A stretch of DNA of 64,000 nucleotides from Saussurea involucrata (Eukaryota; Streptophyta; Magnoliopsida; Asterales; Asteraceae): the NCBI GenBank assembly GCA_033807775.1, contig CM066314.1, positions 95,272,929-95,336,928 on the forward strand. Reading direction: 5' to 3'. The notes under the pieces are model-generated. The model had not been told where the DNA came from. It searched no databases and saw nothing but the letters and a program-made list of their open reading frames with translations. Position 1 is the stretch's first letter. The number at the start of each line of letters is the position of its first letter. Positions 45,849-57,306 of this stretch are shown here, one piece after another. A program made the position numbers and the translations under genes.

Positions 45849-47836
45849 ATGGCTACCAACACAAACATAAACTATATCGACAATGATTCTCTTGCAAAAC
45901 CCCCTAGATTCTCCAGAGATAACTTTAATCTATGGAAAAATAGGATGATTCTCTTCTTAGAAGGTGTAGACCCTACTATGCCTTATTATCTTGAAAATGG
46001 CCCATATATTCCTGCAAGAATTGATGCTGCAGTTCCAGCCGCTGAGAATAGACCTGCTATTCCAGAAAGGCTGATTCCTAAGGAAGTTCATATGTGGACT
46101 GACGAAGATAAGAAGAAAGTGGCTATAGACACAAAAACCAAATCCATACTATCCATGGCTCTTCCTGACGAAGTCTACCATTCCGTCATGAACCTGAAAA
46201 CCTCAAAAGCTATGTGGGACACAATATGTGTTCAGTATGAAGGTACGTCTGAAGTTCAGGACTCTCGAAAGATCAACCTGGTAAGACAGTACAAAAGTTT
46301 CATTTGTGGTAAGAATGAAACTCTCTCCGAAGTTCACCAACGTTTTAACTGTTTATTAATAAATCTAAAAACTGTTGGTAAGGAATATTCTAACTTTGAA
46401 GTGCTGACAAAGTTTTTAGAATGTTTACCTGAAAGCTGGGACAGTTATTCTATGTGTCTCATGCTGTCAAAAGATCTAAGATCAATGACCCTTTCTACCT
46501 TATATGGCACGATGCTGAATCATGAGCAATCGAGTCACCTTAAGAAGAATATTGTAAAAGATTCCAAAAGCACCCCTGTTGCTTTAATCTCAGAGGAACC
46601 TTCCACTCAGCGACCCTCGGTCACTATCACTGAGTTGGAAAGTAACTCTGAAAGGTCATCAGATTATGACTCTTCAGATGATGATGAATCTTTGGCTCTC
46701 CTCACTAAAAGGTTCAGGAGTTTCGCCAAAAAGAAAATGTTCAGAAAGAATAAACCTCTTTCAATTACTGACAAGCCAAGATCATCAGCTCCTGTTGATA
46801 AAGCTACTGCTACTTGTTTTAACTGCGAAAAGATAGGACATTTCGCTAACGAGTGCATGTCTAAGAAAGTTTCGAGAAACTCAGCGTTTCCCAAGAAATC
46901 CTTTATTCCCAGGAATAAAGATGACAAATATGCCAATCTGAAAGAAAAGTATGCGAAGCTGAAAAGCTTTAAGAAGAAAGGCAAAGGCCTGATGGCCAAC
47001 TATGATTGGGCTGCCTCTGATGAAGAAGAATCATCATCTGACTCTGAAGATGATGAAGCCAATCTTTGTCTTATGGCCAAGATTGAAGATGAGGAAGAAA
47101 GTTCAGACATTCCCTCCACTTCAACCTCTGCTATTCAGGTATCACTTTACTTCTTTACAAATATTGCAAATATTGATGAAGTTGATAGTCTTCGTAAAAT
47201 CGATCTCTTGACTAGAAGTTTATATGAAGCCATGAATGGAAAAACTGTAGTTGAAAATCAAAACCTTGATCTCGCTGAACAGCTTAAAAACTGTCACCTT
47301 CAAATAGAAAAGCTTTCTAAAATTGAAGAAGATTTTAAAGATCAAGTGCACTTAAATCAGCTAGTCAAAATCGAGCTCGAAGAAGCTATCTCTGCTTTAA
47401 GAGCTGAAAAAGCTACTGTTGAAGGATGGTGTAATTCTTCAACAAAGATCACTGAGATAATTAAGTCTCAGATTCCCCTGAGTGATAAACGTGGTCTTGG
47501 TTACAAAGCTGATAATCTAGAACCAACCACTGATCGTTCCATGCTCTTATTTGGAACTTTTGTATCCTCAGTCGCTGATACTTCATCCTCTCAGTGTTCT
47601 TCTTCTAGACCACCTATCCCTGAGGAAATTTCTACCTCTTCAAAAGGTAAAGAGAAAATGGTTTATCCAAAACCTACCTCTGTCTTTAAAGATAAACGTA
47701 AGGGAATTGCTTTTAACCAAAATCCTCATAAGGGTACCTTAGTACCTAAGCTGAATGATTCTAAAGCTTTAGTGATTCATCCCTCTGGATCAAGGAATCA
47801 GATCTCTGGATCTACTCAGCGTGGATTTCTGGTTAG
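45849..47836 (+). pseudogene. gag: gag of second C-family element, 3'-truncated but open
   Basis: It starts at ATG 45849 (MATNTNINYIDN) and stays open to the junction at about 47836 (the frame runs on to 47867 in foreign sequence). It has the capsid-like domain, one CCHC knuckle (CFNCEKIGHFANEC at about 46818-46859), the Lys-rich and acidic stretches, and a coiled-coil-like part (EEDFKDQVHLNQLVKIELEEA). The second knuckle and the WVPK end present in the minus-strand copy are cut off. It has no stop over about 660 codons, so it decayed less than its length suggests. A truncated Gag could in principle be made from the intact LTR; that is inference. Confidence 0.85.
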
Positions 47837-48754
47837 TTTGACTTTTTCTCGTCTTCCTCATTCTTGAATTTTCAAATCTTAGATTCTGAGAAAATTGTTC
47901 AAATCTGTTTATTGAGTTGTGTTAGCATTATACTTAATAGTGTTTCTACAAATTTTCACACCGAAATTCGATTGTTTGAGTGGTTAATTCTGCAAATTGT
48001 GTTCAAAGTATTTGGTTGTGTTCTTCTTAAAAAATCGAATTTTTATCATCCAAATGTGTTGTTTTTGCATTGAAATATATTGGGTTAGTGTTATTTTGTG
48101 TTTGGCGTTGTTACTAATCTTCCAGGATTGATTTTGGGCAACCCTAATCGAAAATTCGATTGATCTAAGCAAACAGCCAAACTTCCCGGACAACTCAGCC
48201 GATCTTTCCGGACAGCTTCCAAGTGTCCGGATATTTGTGTAATATCCATCCGGGCTCGCTCCTCTTTCCGGGTAAGTTCAAACAATCCGGGTAAGTAATA
48301 TTACTCTAATCAATCCGGATAAAATAGTTTCCGGAAACCCAAAGTTTCCGAATACCAATTTATCTGGACATCTCTGTATCCGGTAAGTACCTTATCCGGA
48401 CACCTCTGTATCAGGTAAGCAACTTATCCGGACATCTCCTTACCCGGTAACTTTATTGCTTAATTTCACTATCCGATAACCAGTTTCTTCCAATAACCCC
48501 TGTGTTATCCGAAAACTGTGCCATCCGGACTCTTTGCTTTAACCGGACACTTTGTGATTTGCAGAACTGTTTTTTAATTGATATGATTCGGACACTTCCT
48601 GATCAGACCCTTACTTGGATCCCTATCCAGTAAGATCACTCTTAGTTCATACCACTCGTAGAACCTGCGTTAGGTTTTCACTCTTAGTGCCTTTCGTTAG
48701 GTTTACTCTTTGAATCAATCTACACGTCTGACGATCACTCCGTTGCAACCTACA
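47837..48754 (+). other. Leader or LTR remnant of element D
   Basis: AT-rich to about 48120, then a field of CCGG words (TCCGGA, TTCCGG, CCGGTAAG) to about 48600. No primer site is seen, so I cannot assign it to LTR or leader. Confidence 0.45.
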
Positions 48755-51700
48755 ATGACTTCACGTGACGCACTTGCTATTGGAACCGACTCCAAACCAC
48801 CTTGTCTCTATCAAGGTGAGTATAGCCAATGGCGAGATAGATTCATGATCTTAATTGAATCTAAGGACAACTATGTGTACATCAAGAAAGCTCTTGAATA
48901 GGGCCCAATTCAATGGCCAAAGAAGACCATTGCACCAACTGCAGCAAATCCTGCGACTAGTTCTGAGGACAAGACTGAAGCCGAACTAACCGCAGAGGAA
49001 AGTGGCAGATTAGAAGGCGAAAAGCATGCCAAGAGATATATTATCCAAGCACTTCCCAACTCAATCTACCAAGCCATCGACAGCTACAAAGATACGGCAA
49101 AAGGCATGTGGGATCAAGTGGCTAGAATGATGCGTGGGAGTGTTGTTGGTAATCAACTAAAGATCAACAGCGCAATAACCATGTTCGATGGTTTCAAGCA
49201 ACGCAATGGCGAGACTCTCACTCAAGCATACGAACGCTTCTGCTTACTTCTCAATGAACTGAACAAGAACAATATTGTTCGTTCTAACACGGAGAACGCA
49301 CTCAAGTTCCTCAACAATTTTCTACCCGAATGAAAGGTGTTTGCTTCTCATGTTAAGCACAACAACTTGATAGAGAACCTTAGCATCAACGAACTATATG
49401 AGACGCTTCTACAAGACGAAGATGAAGTAATAGAACTTCTGGGAGAGAAAAAGACTGAAGCAAAGCCAGCTGCTGATCCTATAGCACTCATATCCTCAAA
49501 GAAAGGGAAATGTTCGGGCCATCATTCTAAACGTGCTCAAAGGCAAAGCTCTTCCGAATCTGAAAAGGAAGACAGTGACTCGAATGATGAGGTAGCTGAA
49601 TTCAAGAAAGCTGTTGCTCTACTCACTAAATCTCTTCAACAACAGCAATTTTATAAGAAGCCTACATCTAATAATATGCGCTACTCCACCGCGTCTAACA
49701 AGCGCCATGATTATCAAGACAAGCACGAGGGAAAGAAGAAAATTGACGAGCAGGACACGTCAGAGAAGAAGGAGACGAAGGAGAAAGATGATAGAAAGAA
49801 GAGAGATGAACCAGTGACCTGCTACAACTGTGGAAAGCTTGGTCATTTTGCTAAAGACTGCAAAAAGCCTGTAGTAAAGAATTCTCACTACTACAAGGCC
49901 AAACTGGCACTGGTTGAGCAGAAGGAAGCTGGAGAAGCTATGTTTGTGGAAAACGACTACTGGTTGGGTCGTTCTGATGATGAAAGCGATTCAGACTGTG
50001 CAAATGCTTTCATGGGCTATCACTCTCCAGCTGATGAAGAGAAGACAAGTCAGGTATGTAAACTTTCTCACCAAGAGTTAATCAATAAGATGCAATCCTT
50101 TAATGATCAGGTGAATTCTTTTAGGGCCACCACTAAAGAACAAAAGCTTGAGATTAGTTTACTAACCGAAAAGCTAGAAGTTCAAACGCGATTAACTGAT
50201 AAACATAAGTCTGAAAATGCTATGTTAAAGGAAAAATGCAAAATCCTCTCACTAGCACCCAAAGACTTAAGGGCCAAATTATCTGATCTTCAATCACAGT
50301 TTGATCAGTGTATGAATGAGAAAGAAGAACTTGTTTATCAATGTTCCTCTCTTCAAATTCAGCACAAGGAGTTTGTTACTAAAATTCTTGGTCTTGAAAC
50401 CAAACTCCACAAAAGGGGTCAAACTGATCAAACCATCTTTCTGAATAAACCTAAAGAGTTCACATACTTTAACAAAGAGTGGGGAATCGCATATGATAAC
50501 CCACACTATTTGAAAAAAGGAAGATGGCATGTACCCACTCTGTATGATTTTGCTTGTTTTGGTCTAGATAAAAAGTATCTGGAATATGCCATTCAATGGA
50601 CTGGTCCTCTTGAAACTGAAAAGGAAGAGGACACCGAGGAATATAAGCGCACACACAAACGAGGAATTCAGCTTCCGTTTTGTTTTGAACCTTTAAATAA
50701 TTCATATAAAAAGAACAAAAAGTATCTCTCAAATGACTACTTCGACCCTTACAAGGTTGCTAAGCCCAAGGATTCCTCCAAAAAGGATGAGGACTATGCA
50801 CCAGCAACCAAGACTGAGACGGACGAGTTTAAACTCTATGTTCCCCCTCTCATCTTGGAAGCAAAGATTGTCGAGTTGGAGGAGTCGTTTGAAAAAGAAA
50901 GGTCTGTTTTTCAAAACGAGAAGAAAGCGCTAATTCAGGAACTTGAGAAACTCAAATCTGAGAAAACCGAAGGTGTGTCAAATGAAGGACAGGAAATCCT
51001 TTGAGGTGAAATTAATATGCTCACATCGAAACTGGCTGCTTTGGCAACAGAAAAGATGGAGGAGTATGCAATAAATGGTCAGCTCCAAGAGCAAATTGAC
51101 CAACTCAAATCTGAAAACAGATTTCACCTGATCTTTCCTCCAACTCATCTGACACATCCTCGTGTAAAGCCTTCATCGGAAATATCTCTTACCAAAGAAA
51201 ATAAAGTTTCTCAAGATGAGTGTGTTAAAAGGAATTTAAATTCTGATTTTTCAAACGCTTCCGCACCAAGTTCCCCAAAGCACACAAGCACAAAGTGTTC
51301 CTCGCCTTCCTCGACCGGTCCAAGTCCAGTAATTCCGAATGTCGATTTTTCAGCATTCATGAACTCTGAAGGTAACTCTGATGGAGTGTTTGAGTCGTTT
51401 CCTTTCGACAAACCTCTCCCGAGTCATACTGATTTTTTGACTCCAGTAGTCAATCGCCCGGTCAACTTTCTAAAGGGTACCTGTTCTACCACTAAGGACC
51501 CAGCTGTGATTGAGATTCCCAAATCTAAACCTGTTTCTCAAAACCAATCACAGCCAAGGCAAAAGACCGAGCGATTGCCTGTCAAAACTCCTGTTTCTTC
51601 AAAAGCCACTGACCATTCTGTCCCTGTTGTTTCGGATAAAACCGGTCGTGCTAAACAACAAAAACCAAAGTGGCTAAAGAAGGAATCTGTCGAGGATGTC

Positions 51701-52162
51701 GCACCAAAGTCGTTCAATACTGGGTTTTACCCTAGAATGAACAAAAACAATTGTGCCTGGAATCATAGGAATGTTTTTGTTAAAAGAGATGTTAATTTTC
51801 CAATGAAAATTTACTCCACTCAACAATTGATTCAATTATCGCACGATTGTTTGTGTTGTTCTAGTTGTGGTTGGAATGACTTTGATGATATTAACAACAA
51901 TGATTGGTTTGGGTCATATCACATGTATAATCATACACCCAACCGGAGACCCCGTAAGAACAAAAAGAAGTCTAAATCCAAACGGGGTTCCTAATTAGAG
52001 GTTAAACCAAAGCAGGAGAGGAAACCTAATTCAAAACGGGTTCCTCCTACTGAGGTAAAACCCACACCCAAGAGGCAACCTGCTTCAAAGCAAGTTCCTT
52101 CGAAGGGTGTCAAATCTAACCCTCCGGGACCCAGGCAAATCTGGGTACCCATGGTCCGCTAA
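48755..52162 (+). pseudogene. gag: gag of element D, four nonsense codons
   Basis: One reading frame from ATG 48755 (MTSRDALAIGTDSKPP) to TAA 52160, broken only by TAG 48899-48901, TGA 49331-49333, TGA 51002-51004 and TAA 51992-51994. No frame change is needed. It has the capsid-like domain (YSQWRDRFMILIES, GMWDQVARMMRG), one CCHC knuckle (CYNCGKLGHFAKDC at about 49820), a long heptad-rich middle (50050-50400), another coiled-coil-like part near 50850-51110, and a C-terminal Cys motif (CLCCSSCGWNDFDD at about 51852) with WFGSYH. The end is QIWVPMVR. The Cys motif and the end match the ORF at 57307-58896. Confidence 0.87.
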
Positions 52163-52315
52163 ACTTGTTTTGCAGGACGATCATATGTGACTCTTAGACA
52201 CTGGATGCTCCATAAACATGACCGGAAGGAGGGTGCTACTCATGATCTACAAGGAAACACATTAAGAAGACGTGAGATTTTTCTATACCTGTAATTTGAC
52301 GACTGCTCATGTGTT
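52163..52315 (+). pseudogene. pol: Protease stub of pol, element D
   Basis: After TTTTGCAG (52169-52176) the -1 frame reads a protease head, LLDTGCSINMTG, preceded by a TGA at 52188 where related heads have Trp. It ends at a stop after about 25 codons, and the rest of pol is absent. Confidence 0.7.
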
Positions 52316-53141
52316 TAGGGGGAGCATGATCAACCATCAGGTAAGTATACTCTACTATTGAGGGGGAGCATGTGTTTAAATGCTGAAAAGTTTTTTTGTG
52401 TGTGTGGATACTCCCGTGTGCATTTCACACTACGCGCACATTCTGAGGGGGAGCATCCAACTGGATGTTCATCAGTTTAGGGGGAGCGACACAGTGTTTT
52501 TCTTTAAACATTCAAAAGTTTTTTCTGTGTGTCGGACTCTCCATTGCATAAGTTTGCAATATTATAGGGGGAGCAAGGTAATCCCCAAGCTCAATTTGAG
52601 GGGGAGCGAGAGAACGTTCGTTTCTTAAATCCACATAGTCCTATTTCTGCAAAATCAACAAGGACATGAAAAGTTTTTTTTTTAAATCCAGAGTTTCCGG
52701 ACAGGTATCCGGAAACCCAATCTGTCCGGATGAGTTTCTGGACCGGGTCCCTATCCGGAAAAATTCAATTCATCCAGAATTCTTCGTTGTCCGGATAGTT
52801 GGGTTTGTCCGGTAAGCTTTGCACTTCCAGTGTGTTGTCCGAAATCCCCTGTTCCATCTATCCAGTACCTGTTTTCCTACTGCCAGTCCTCAATCTGTCT
52901 CAGATTGATCCACTTACAGCAAAGGTACGCGTCGGAACTTGTTTATCCGTCTTGTTTACTAACTTTGGATCTTTTACAGATATTCCATGGCGGATCAACA
53001 ACCTCAACAAAATCCGAGGGGAAGCTTCACCCTGTTTTTCTTAAAAGGCTAAATGTTTTTTGTGTTGATCACTCCCAAGTAAGTAAAACTCTCACTCTGA
53101 GGGGAAGCAAGTCAATCCCCATGTATGTTTTGAGGGGGAGC
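52316..53141 (+). repeat. Array of eight PPT-like motifs, element D
   Basis: GGGGGAGC-type motifs start at about 52316, 52361, 52445, 52478, 52565, 52598, 53099 (variant GGGGAAGC) and 53132. The spacing is irregular (33 to about 500 bases), so this is not a simple tandem repeat. An ATG at 52987 (MADQQPQQNPRG) after TTTTACAG may be the lost start of the env-like ORF. TCCGGA words lie between the motifs. Confidence 0.75.
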
Positions 53142-53261
53142 AGGATAATATCAGTGATTTGCATATGCCTGAAAAAATACCTGTGATAGCATATAGACGA
53201 GAGTTAGGGAATCCCATGGTCCAGCCAGCGCCGGAGGGACCTTCCCCGGGACATAGAACAT

Positions 53262-54260
53262 GTGAGAAGGAGGGAGTTAAGGTCGAAAGAGAACCAAGAA
53301 AGATCGAGCCGTAAAGATAAAGAGGCTCATGAGCGAACCCAACCGAGTGATATCCGGGTCGCCACATCTGCTATCCCACCTCATACGTTGGGACGGGGTA
53401 TTGAAGAAGCCTCCATGGACCCAGCGGAGCAATTGCACGACCCCCTTATCCACTCATCCGTCTCTCAAAAGATGGATGTTTCAGTTTCACACGGGGAAAT
53501 AGCACAACTTCCACCGGTCTGTCATTCAGAGAGTACTGGTGTTGAAATAAGAGACCAGCAACCCCCGGTCTCGCAATCATTTCGTGCATAATCGAGTCTA
53601 GAGCCACTCGATATTTTAAATTCTTCGGCTAGGACACAAGAGGTACAACACCAAGTCGAGATTCTTCATGACTCGACCGGAACGTCTGTAGTGTCTACGT
53701 CTGCCGGAACACGAAGATCGGACGGAAATCCTACCACAGCTACAATCTTGCCAACTGTGAACGTAGGTGGCTCTGCCTCTCAGGTAGATGCCTCAACGGG
53801 TAACCTAAGTGGTCCCGGAGTTAGTAAGCCAGACTTTGTGTCGCAAGGGTCCCTGGACAGCACCCTCAAGGCTGTCCGAGAGGCAATGGAGCAGCATGTC
53901 ACCGCCGAGCTCGCCAAAATAATCAAAGGAAAAGCAAAGATCGTTGAAACTGAAACCGCACCTACACCTCCACCGACATTCGTTCTGCCAATCTATTCGG
54001 TGGATACTCTGAAGACGATGCTTTTGGCTCAGCTACTCCAGCAGTCTGAATCTGACGCCTCAACTGAAGCAGACCTGAAATCCGTTCTGAAATCCCAGGT
54101 CACTGATCCTTCATCATCCATCACGACTCGTTTAGACGTCATTGACTCGACTCTCAAGGACTACAATCAAGCGCTTACAACGCTGTACGAGAGAGTCCGT
54201 TCCCTCGAAGATACCTGTAAGAGTCAAGCAGGCGGTCTGAAGTGGAAACACGATGACCAG
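53262..54260 (+). pseudogene. env-like ORF of element D, part before the insertion
   Basis: One frame with a TAA at 53589-53591. It is hydrophilic and rich in Ser/Thr/Glu. Residues near 53880-54240 form a probable coiled coil (TLKAVREAMEQHVTAELAK, SSITTRLDVIDSTLKDY). The frame ends at KWKHDDQ exactly where the composite inserted, and goes on in phase at 63697. The corresponding region of element 2 lies near residues 1050-1110. The N-terminal domain is missing. Confidence 0.72.
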
Positions 54261-54571
54261 TGATAAACCAGTTTCTATTAGGTAATCATCAAATCATCCA
54301 TTGATCTTGAACATAATAGAGATTTACATAGGAATTATGCACTTTCTCTCTCTATAATGCTCTCACTTCTCTCACTAGAATATTACAATTAAGATCACTA
54401 ATGAATTGCTTAACATCTAAGCTAACTAATCCTATTTATACCTAGGATTACAAAGCATTAAATCTAATCTACTTTGACTTTCTAATTAAAGCTACTTTGA
54501 CTTTGACTATCTTTTGACTTTTACATTGTTTGACCATTACAAGACTTTAACAATAAATCTTGAATACAAGA
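54261..54571 (-). repeat. A-family LTR, left outer copy, end truncated
   Basis: It starts TGATAAACC (plus strand). It is closest to the right copy at 63356-63691, although about 16 bases are missing in the middle. It stops about 15 bases before the expected CTCTAACA end, where env-like sequence begins. Confidence 0.82.
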
Positions 54572-54720
54572 ACATCTTCACAAGGACAAAGCCAAGAACC
54601 AAAGCAGATGTCTTCTCAATCCACGAGATCAAAAAGGTAATCTTCTGCAAGTTCTCCTTTACAAGAACCTATCCAAGGGGCAGGTACAACCTTTACAAAG
54701 TCAGAAGAGAAGACAATTCT
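54572..54720 (+). pseudogene. Captured piece of an env-like ORF of the element 2 family
   Basis: About 149 bases encode, on the plus strand, FTRTKPRTKADVFSIHE and FTRTYPRGRYNLYKVRRE, matching element 2 at about 29570-29720 with few differences. It lies between two A LTRs of the opposite orientation. Confidence 0.88.
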
Positions 54721-55066
54721 GTTAAACCAGTTTCTATTAGGTAATCATCAAATCATCCATCGATCTTGAACATAATAGAGATTTACATAGGAATTATGCA
54801 CTTTCTCTATCTAGAATGCTCTCACTTCTCTCTCTAGAATATTACAATTAAGATCTCTAATGAATTACTTTCTTTTGACTTCCTTGAGACTTACTTAACA
54901 TCTAAGCTAACTAATCCTATTTATACCTAGGATTACAAAGCATTAAATCTAATCTACTTTAACTTTTCAATTAAAGCTACTTTGACTTTGACTATCTTTG
55001 ACTTTTACATTGTTTGACCATTACAAGACTTTAACAATAAATCTTGAATACAATAATGCTCTAACA
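54721..55066 (-). repeat. A-family LTR, second left copy
   Basis: It lacks the first three bases of the consensus start and ends CTCTAACA at 55066. It is followed by a minus-strand PPT (AAAGGGGGAGAT, 55067-55078). It differs from the other two copies by a longer middle and several substitutions. Confidence 0.82.
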
Positions 55067-56190
55067 ATCTCCCCCTTTGGATTCAAGATTTAAAAAATAT
55101 GACAGTAGTCTTCAGCTCTTGATCTTCAAAACTTTAACTTTGATCATATTAAACTTTGAAGCTAAGATAATCTTCAAACATCTTTATCTTCATTAGTTCA
55201 CGACGAACTATATGCTTTGACATTCTTTAAGAACTCAGCTTTGAAGAATCTTCAGTCAAACATGAAAAGTCTTTGTCTTTCTCTTTGAAAAATCAATCTT
55301 CTTCGATAAAATCTTCAACAGATTGTCTTCAAGTCTTGAACATGAAATTCCGATCTTTGTATAAAACCATCAATTTGGAACAAGATGAATCAGAAACAAT
55401 TAGAGTTTGGATCAGAAAGATGTGAAACCATCCACATTGTTGAACTTTTAGGTGTAAGCGCATTCCGAGAACCACTCAGAACTAAGATAATCAAATTCGG
55501 TGACATTTGGACTTCACATGATCCTTCTTCCCCTGATCTTCAGTCTTTGTTCACGAATCTTTGACTTGAAATATATTTGACTTGAAAGCTCTTTGACATG
55601 AAATTGAATTAAACATTTCTCCCCCTTTTTCGATGAAAGTGAGCATCATTATCATCGAAAACCTTCTTCAATTTCAGTCGCGTCTCTTAGTATTACTAAC
55701 AATCTCCTTCTTAGTGGATAACCTTGCTCCCCCTCAAAATAAGTATTCTGGAGCAATTTGTTTTCTCCCCCTGAAAGTATGCATATATTTCAATAACGCA
55801 CAATATACAAATTTTAAAAAATTTACACAAGGAAAATAAAATTCATTGAACTTCATTTTATAACTACTAACATTTGATTATTTGAATGCTTTACAAAATA
55901 AATTCAACTTAATAAAATTTAACATATATTCCAATCAAATGAAATCAAATGCATGTGTTTGGATTCAAGGACAAGACATCATTGCTTATCAAGTTATAAT
56001 TGTTCAGTGTCAACCCCTTTATCAAATCTATTTGGTGTGCTAGCATGCGAAATATGATTGGCATAAAGCTTATGTATTTCTACAATATATAAGAATACTT
56101 TGCTCTACTCACACTATTTGTCCAAAATCAGAATTTTCACAAATTTACGGGTTTATCGCGACTTTGTATTTTCCCAAGTTTCAAGAGATG

Positions 56191-56340
56191 TGTGCTCTTT
56201 GGCATCTTTTAATATTGTGCACATTTGAATCTTTTGATTTTGTGCTCATTGGCATCTTTTGATTTTGTGCGCATTGGCATCTTTTGATTCTGTGCTCATT
56301 GGCATCCTTTGATTTTGTGCTCATTGGCATCTTTTGATCA
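56191..56340 (+). repeat. 25-base tandem repeat, six units
   Basis: Units of TGTGCTCATTGGCATCTTTT plus GATTT, six in a row without spacers. The first two are more diverged. Confidence 0.92.
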
Positions 56341-56371
56341 AAAAGTTTAGTAAGAATAAGATACACCGTTA

Positions 56372-56647
56372 AACATGACTTTCTATCTGGTTCTATAGCA
56401 GGATTTGGGTTAGCAGATCCCAGACCAGTTGGCCTTAGGTGCTAGGTGTCGAGCACCCCTTAGAACTTAATTTCCCAAACCAGAAAGGCCACATCGATAT
56501 ATCTTAAACCCATTTGTACCAGTAGAACATGGCTTTCTATCTGGTTCTATTGCAGGATTTGGGTCAGCCGATCCCAGACCAGTTGATCTTAGGGACTAGG
56601 TGTCGAGCACCCCTTAGGACTTACTCTCCCAAACCAGAAAGGCCACA
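56372..56647 (+). repeat. 122-base direct duplication, 154 bases apart
   Basis: 56372-56493 and 56526-56647 share CTTTCTATCTGGTTCTAT, GATCCCAGACCAGTTG, AGGTGTCGAGCACCCCTTAG and CCAAACCAGAAAGGCCACA, with about ten differences by eye. There is no ORF. Confidence 0.88.
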
Positions 56648-57306
56648 GGCACAAACTTTCAAACTAAATGATAGTGCAATAATTTTATCTCAATCACTTG
56701 GTTCTAAAACATAGTGCTTTGCCCATATTTTCATTTCCATCCATCATTCTGACATATAGGCTTTTTGAGCATTATATTCTATATATATCCAGATTCACAT
56801 AACTTTGAGCATTCAGCATAATTTCATTCATGTTTTGCTGACCCTTCGATTTATTTTAGAGGTGAAAATTGAAACAAATATAACTCGGATAAAACAAAAA
56901 TACTTGTAAAATCATCTTTTAGCACACATTTAATTCATTGAATGAAAATTGAAAATTTTATCTCATTGAATTAAATTTGTAAAGATTCAAGTTTTCAAAG
57001 TGGTACAAGCAAAATATAATCCAATGTTACCTTTTACCACGTTCCTTGAAACAGAAAGATGTAACAGTTAAAGATATCACCTGAGAAGTGTGAGTTCTAA
57101 ACTGATTTGTTTAGAAGTCTTAGTCTTTGAAGTACGGGTCCTGAACTAATTTGTCCAGAAGCCATAGTCGTTGAAGCACGGGTTTTGAACTGATATGTTC
57201 AAAAGCCAAAAACATTGAAGCACGGGTCCTCTTTACTCCCCCTTAATGGTACAAGTAATCTTCTTCCGAGAGTTCAACACTTTGCTTCTAAATCTGCAAA
57301 AACAGA

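Larger units (their letters stand above)
44795..47836 (+). mobile_element. Second C-family element, 5' part only, plus strand
   Basis: A complete LTR, primer site and most of gag, then an abrupt change to D sequence at about 47836. Pol, env-like ORF and 3' LTR are missing. It inserted into the env-like pseudogene; GGTAC (44790-44794) would be one copy of the target duplication. Confidence 0.85.
55079..57306 (-). other. Internal 3' region of A element, no gene
   Basis: AT-rich sequence full of CTTCAA/ATCTTC words. On the minus strand it holds AGGGGGAG motifs at about 55620, 55732, 55766 and 57237, and the two repeats at 56191 and 56372. The first 500 bases match 10558-10974. Confidence 0.6.

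Noticed and set aside
56191..56340. Possible CRISPR-like array
   Set aside because: Units are contiguous with no unique spacers, in a plant retroelement context.
56181..56366. Minus-strand frame with repeated KSKDANEH-like units
   Set aside because: Produced by the 25-base tandem repeat; not a protein repeat of biological origin.
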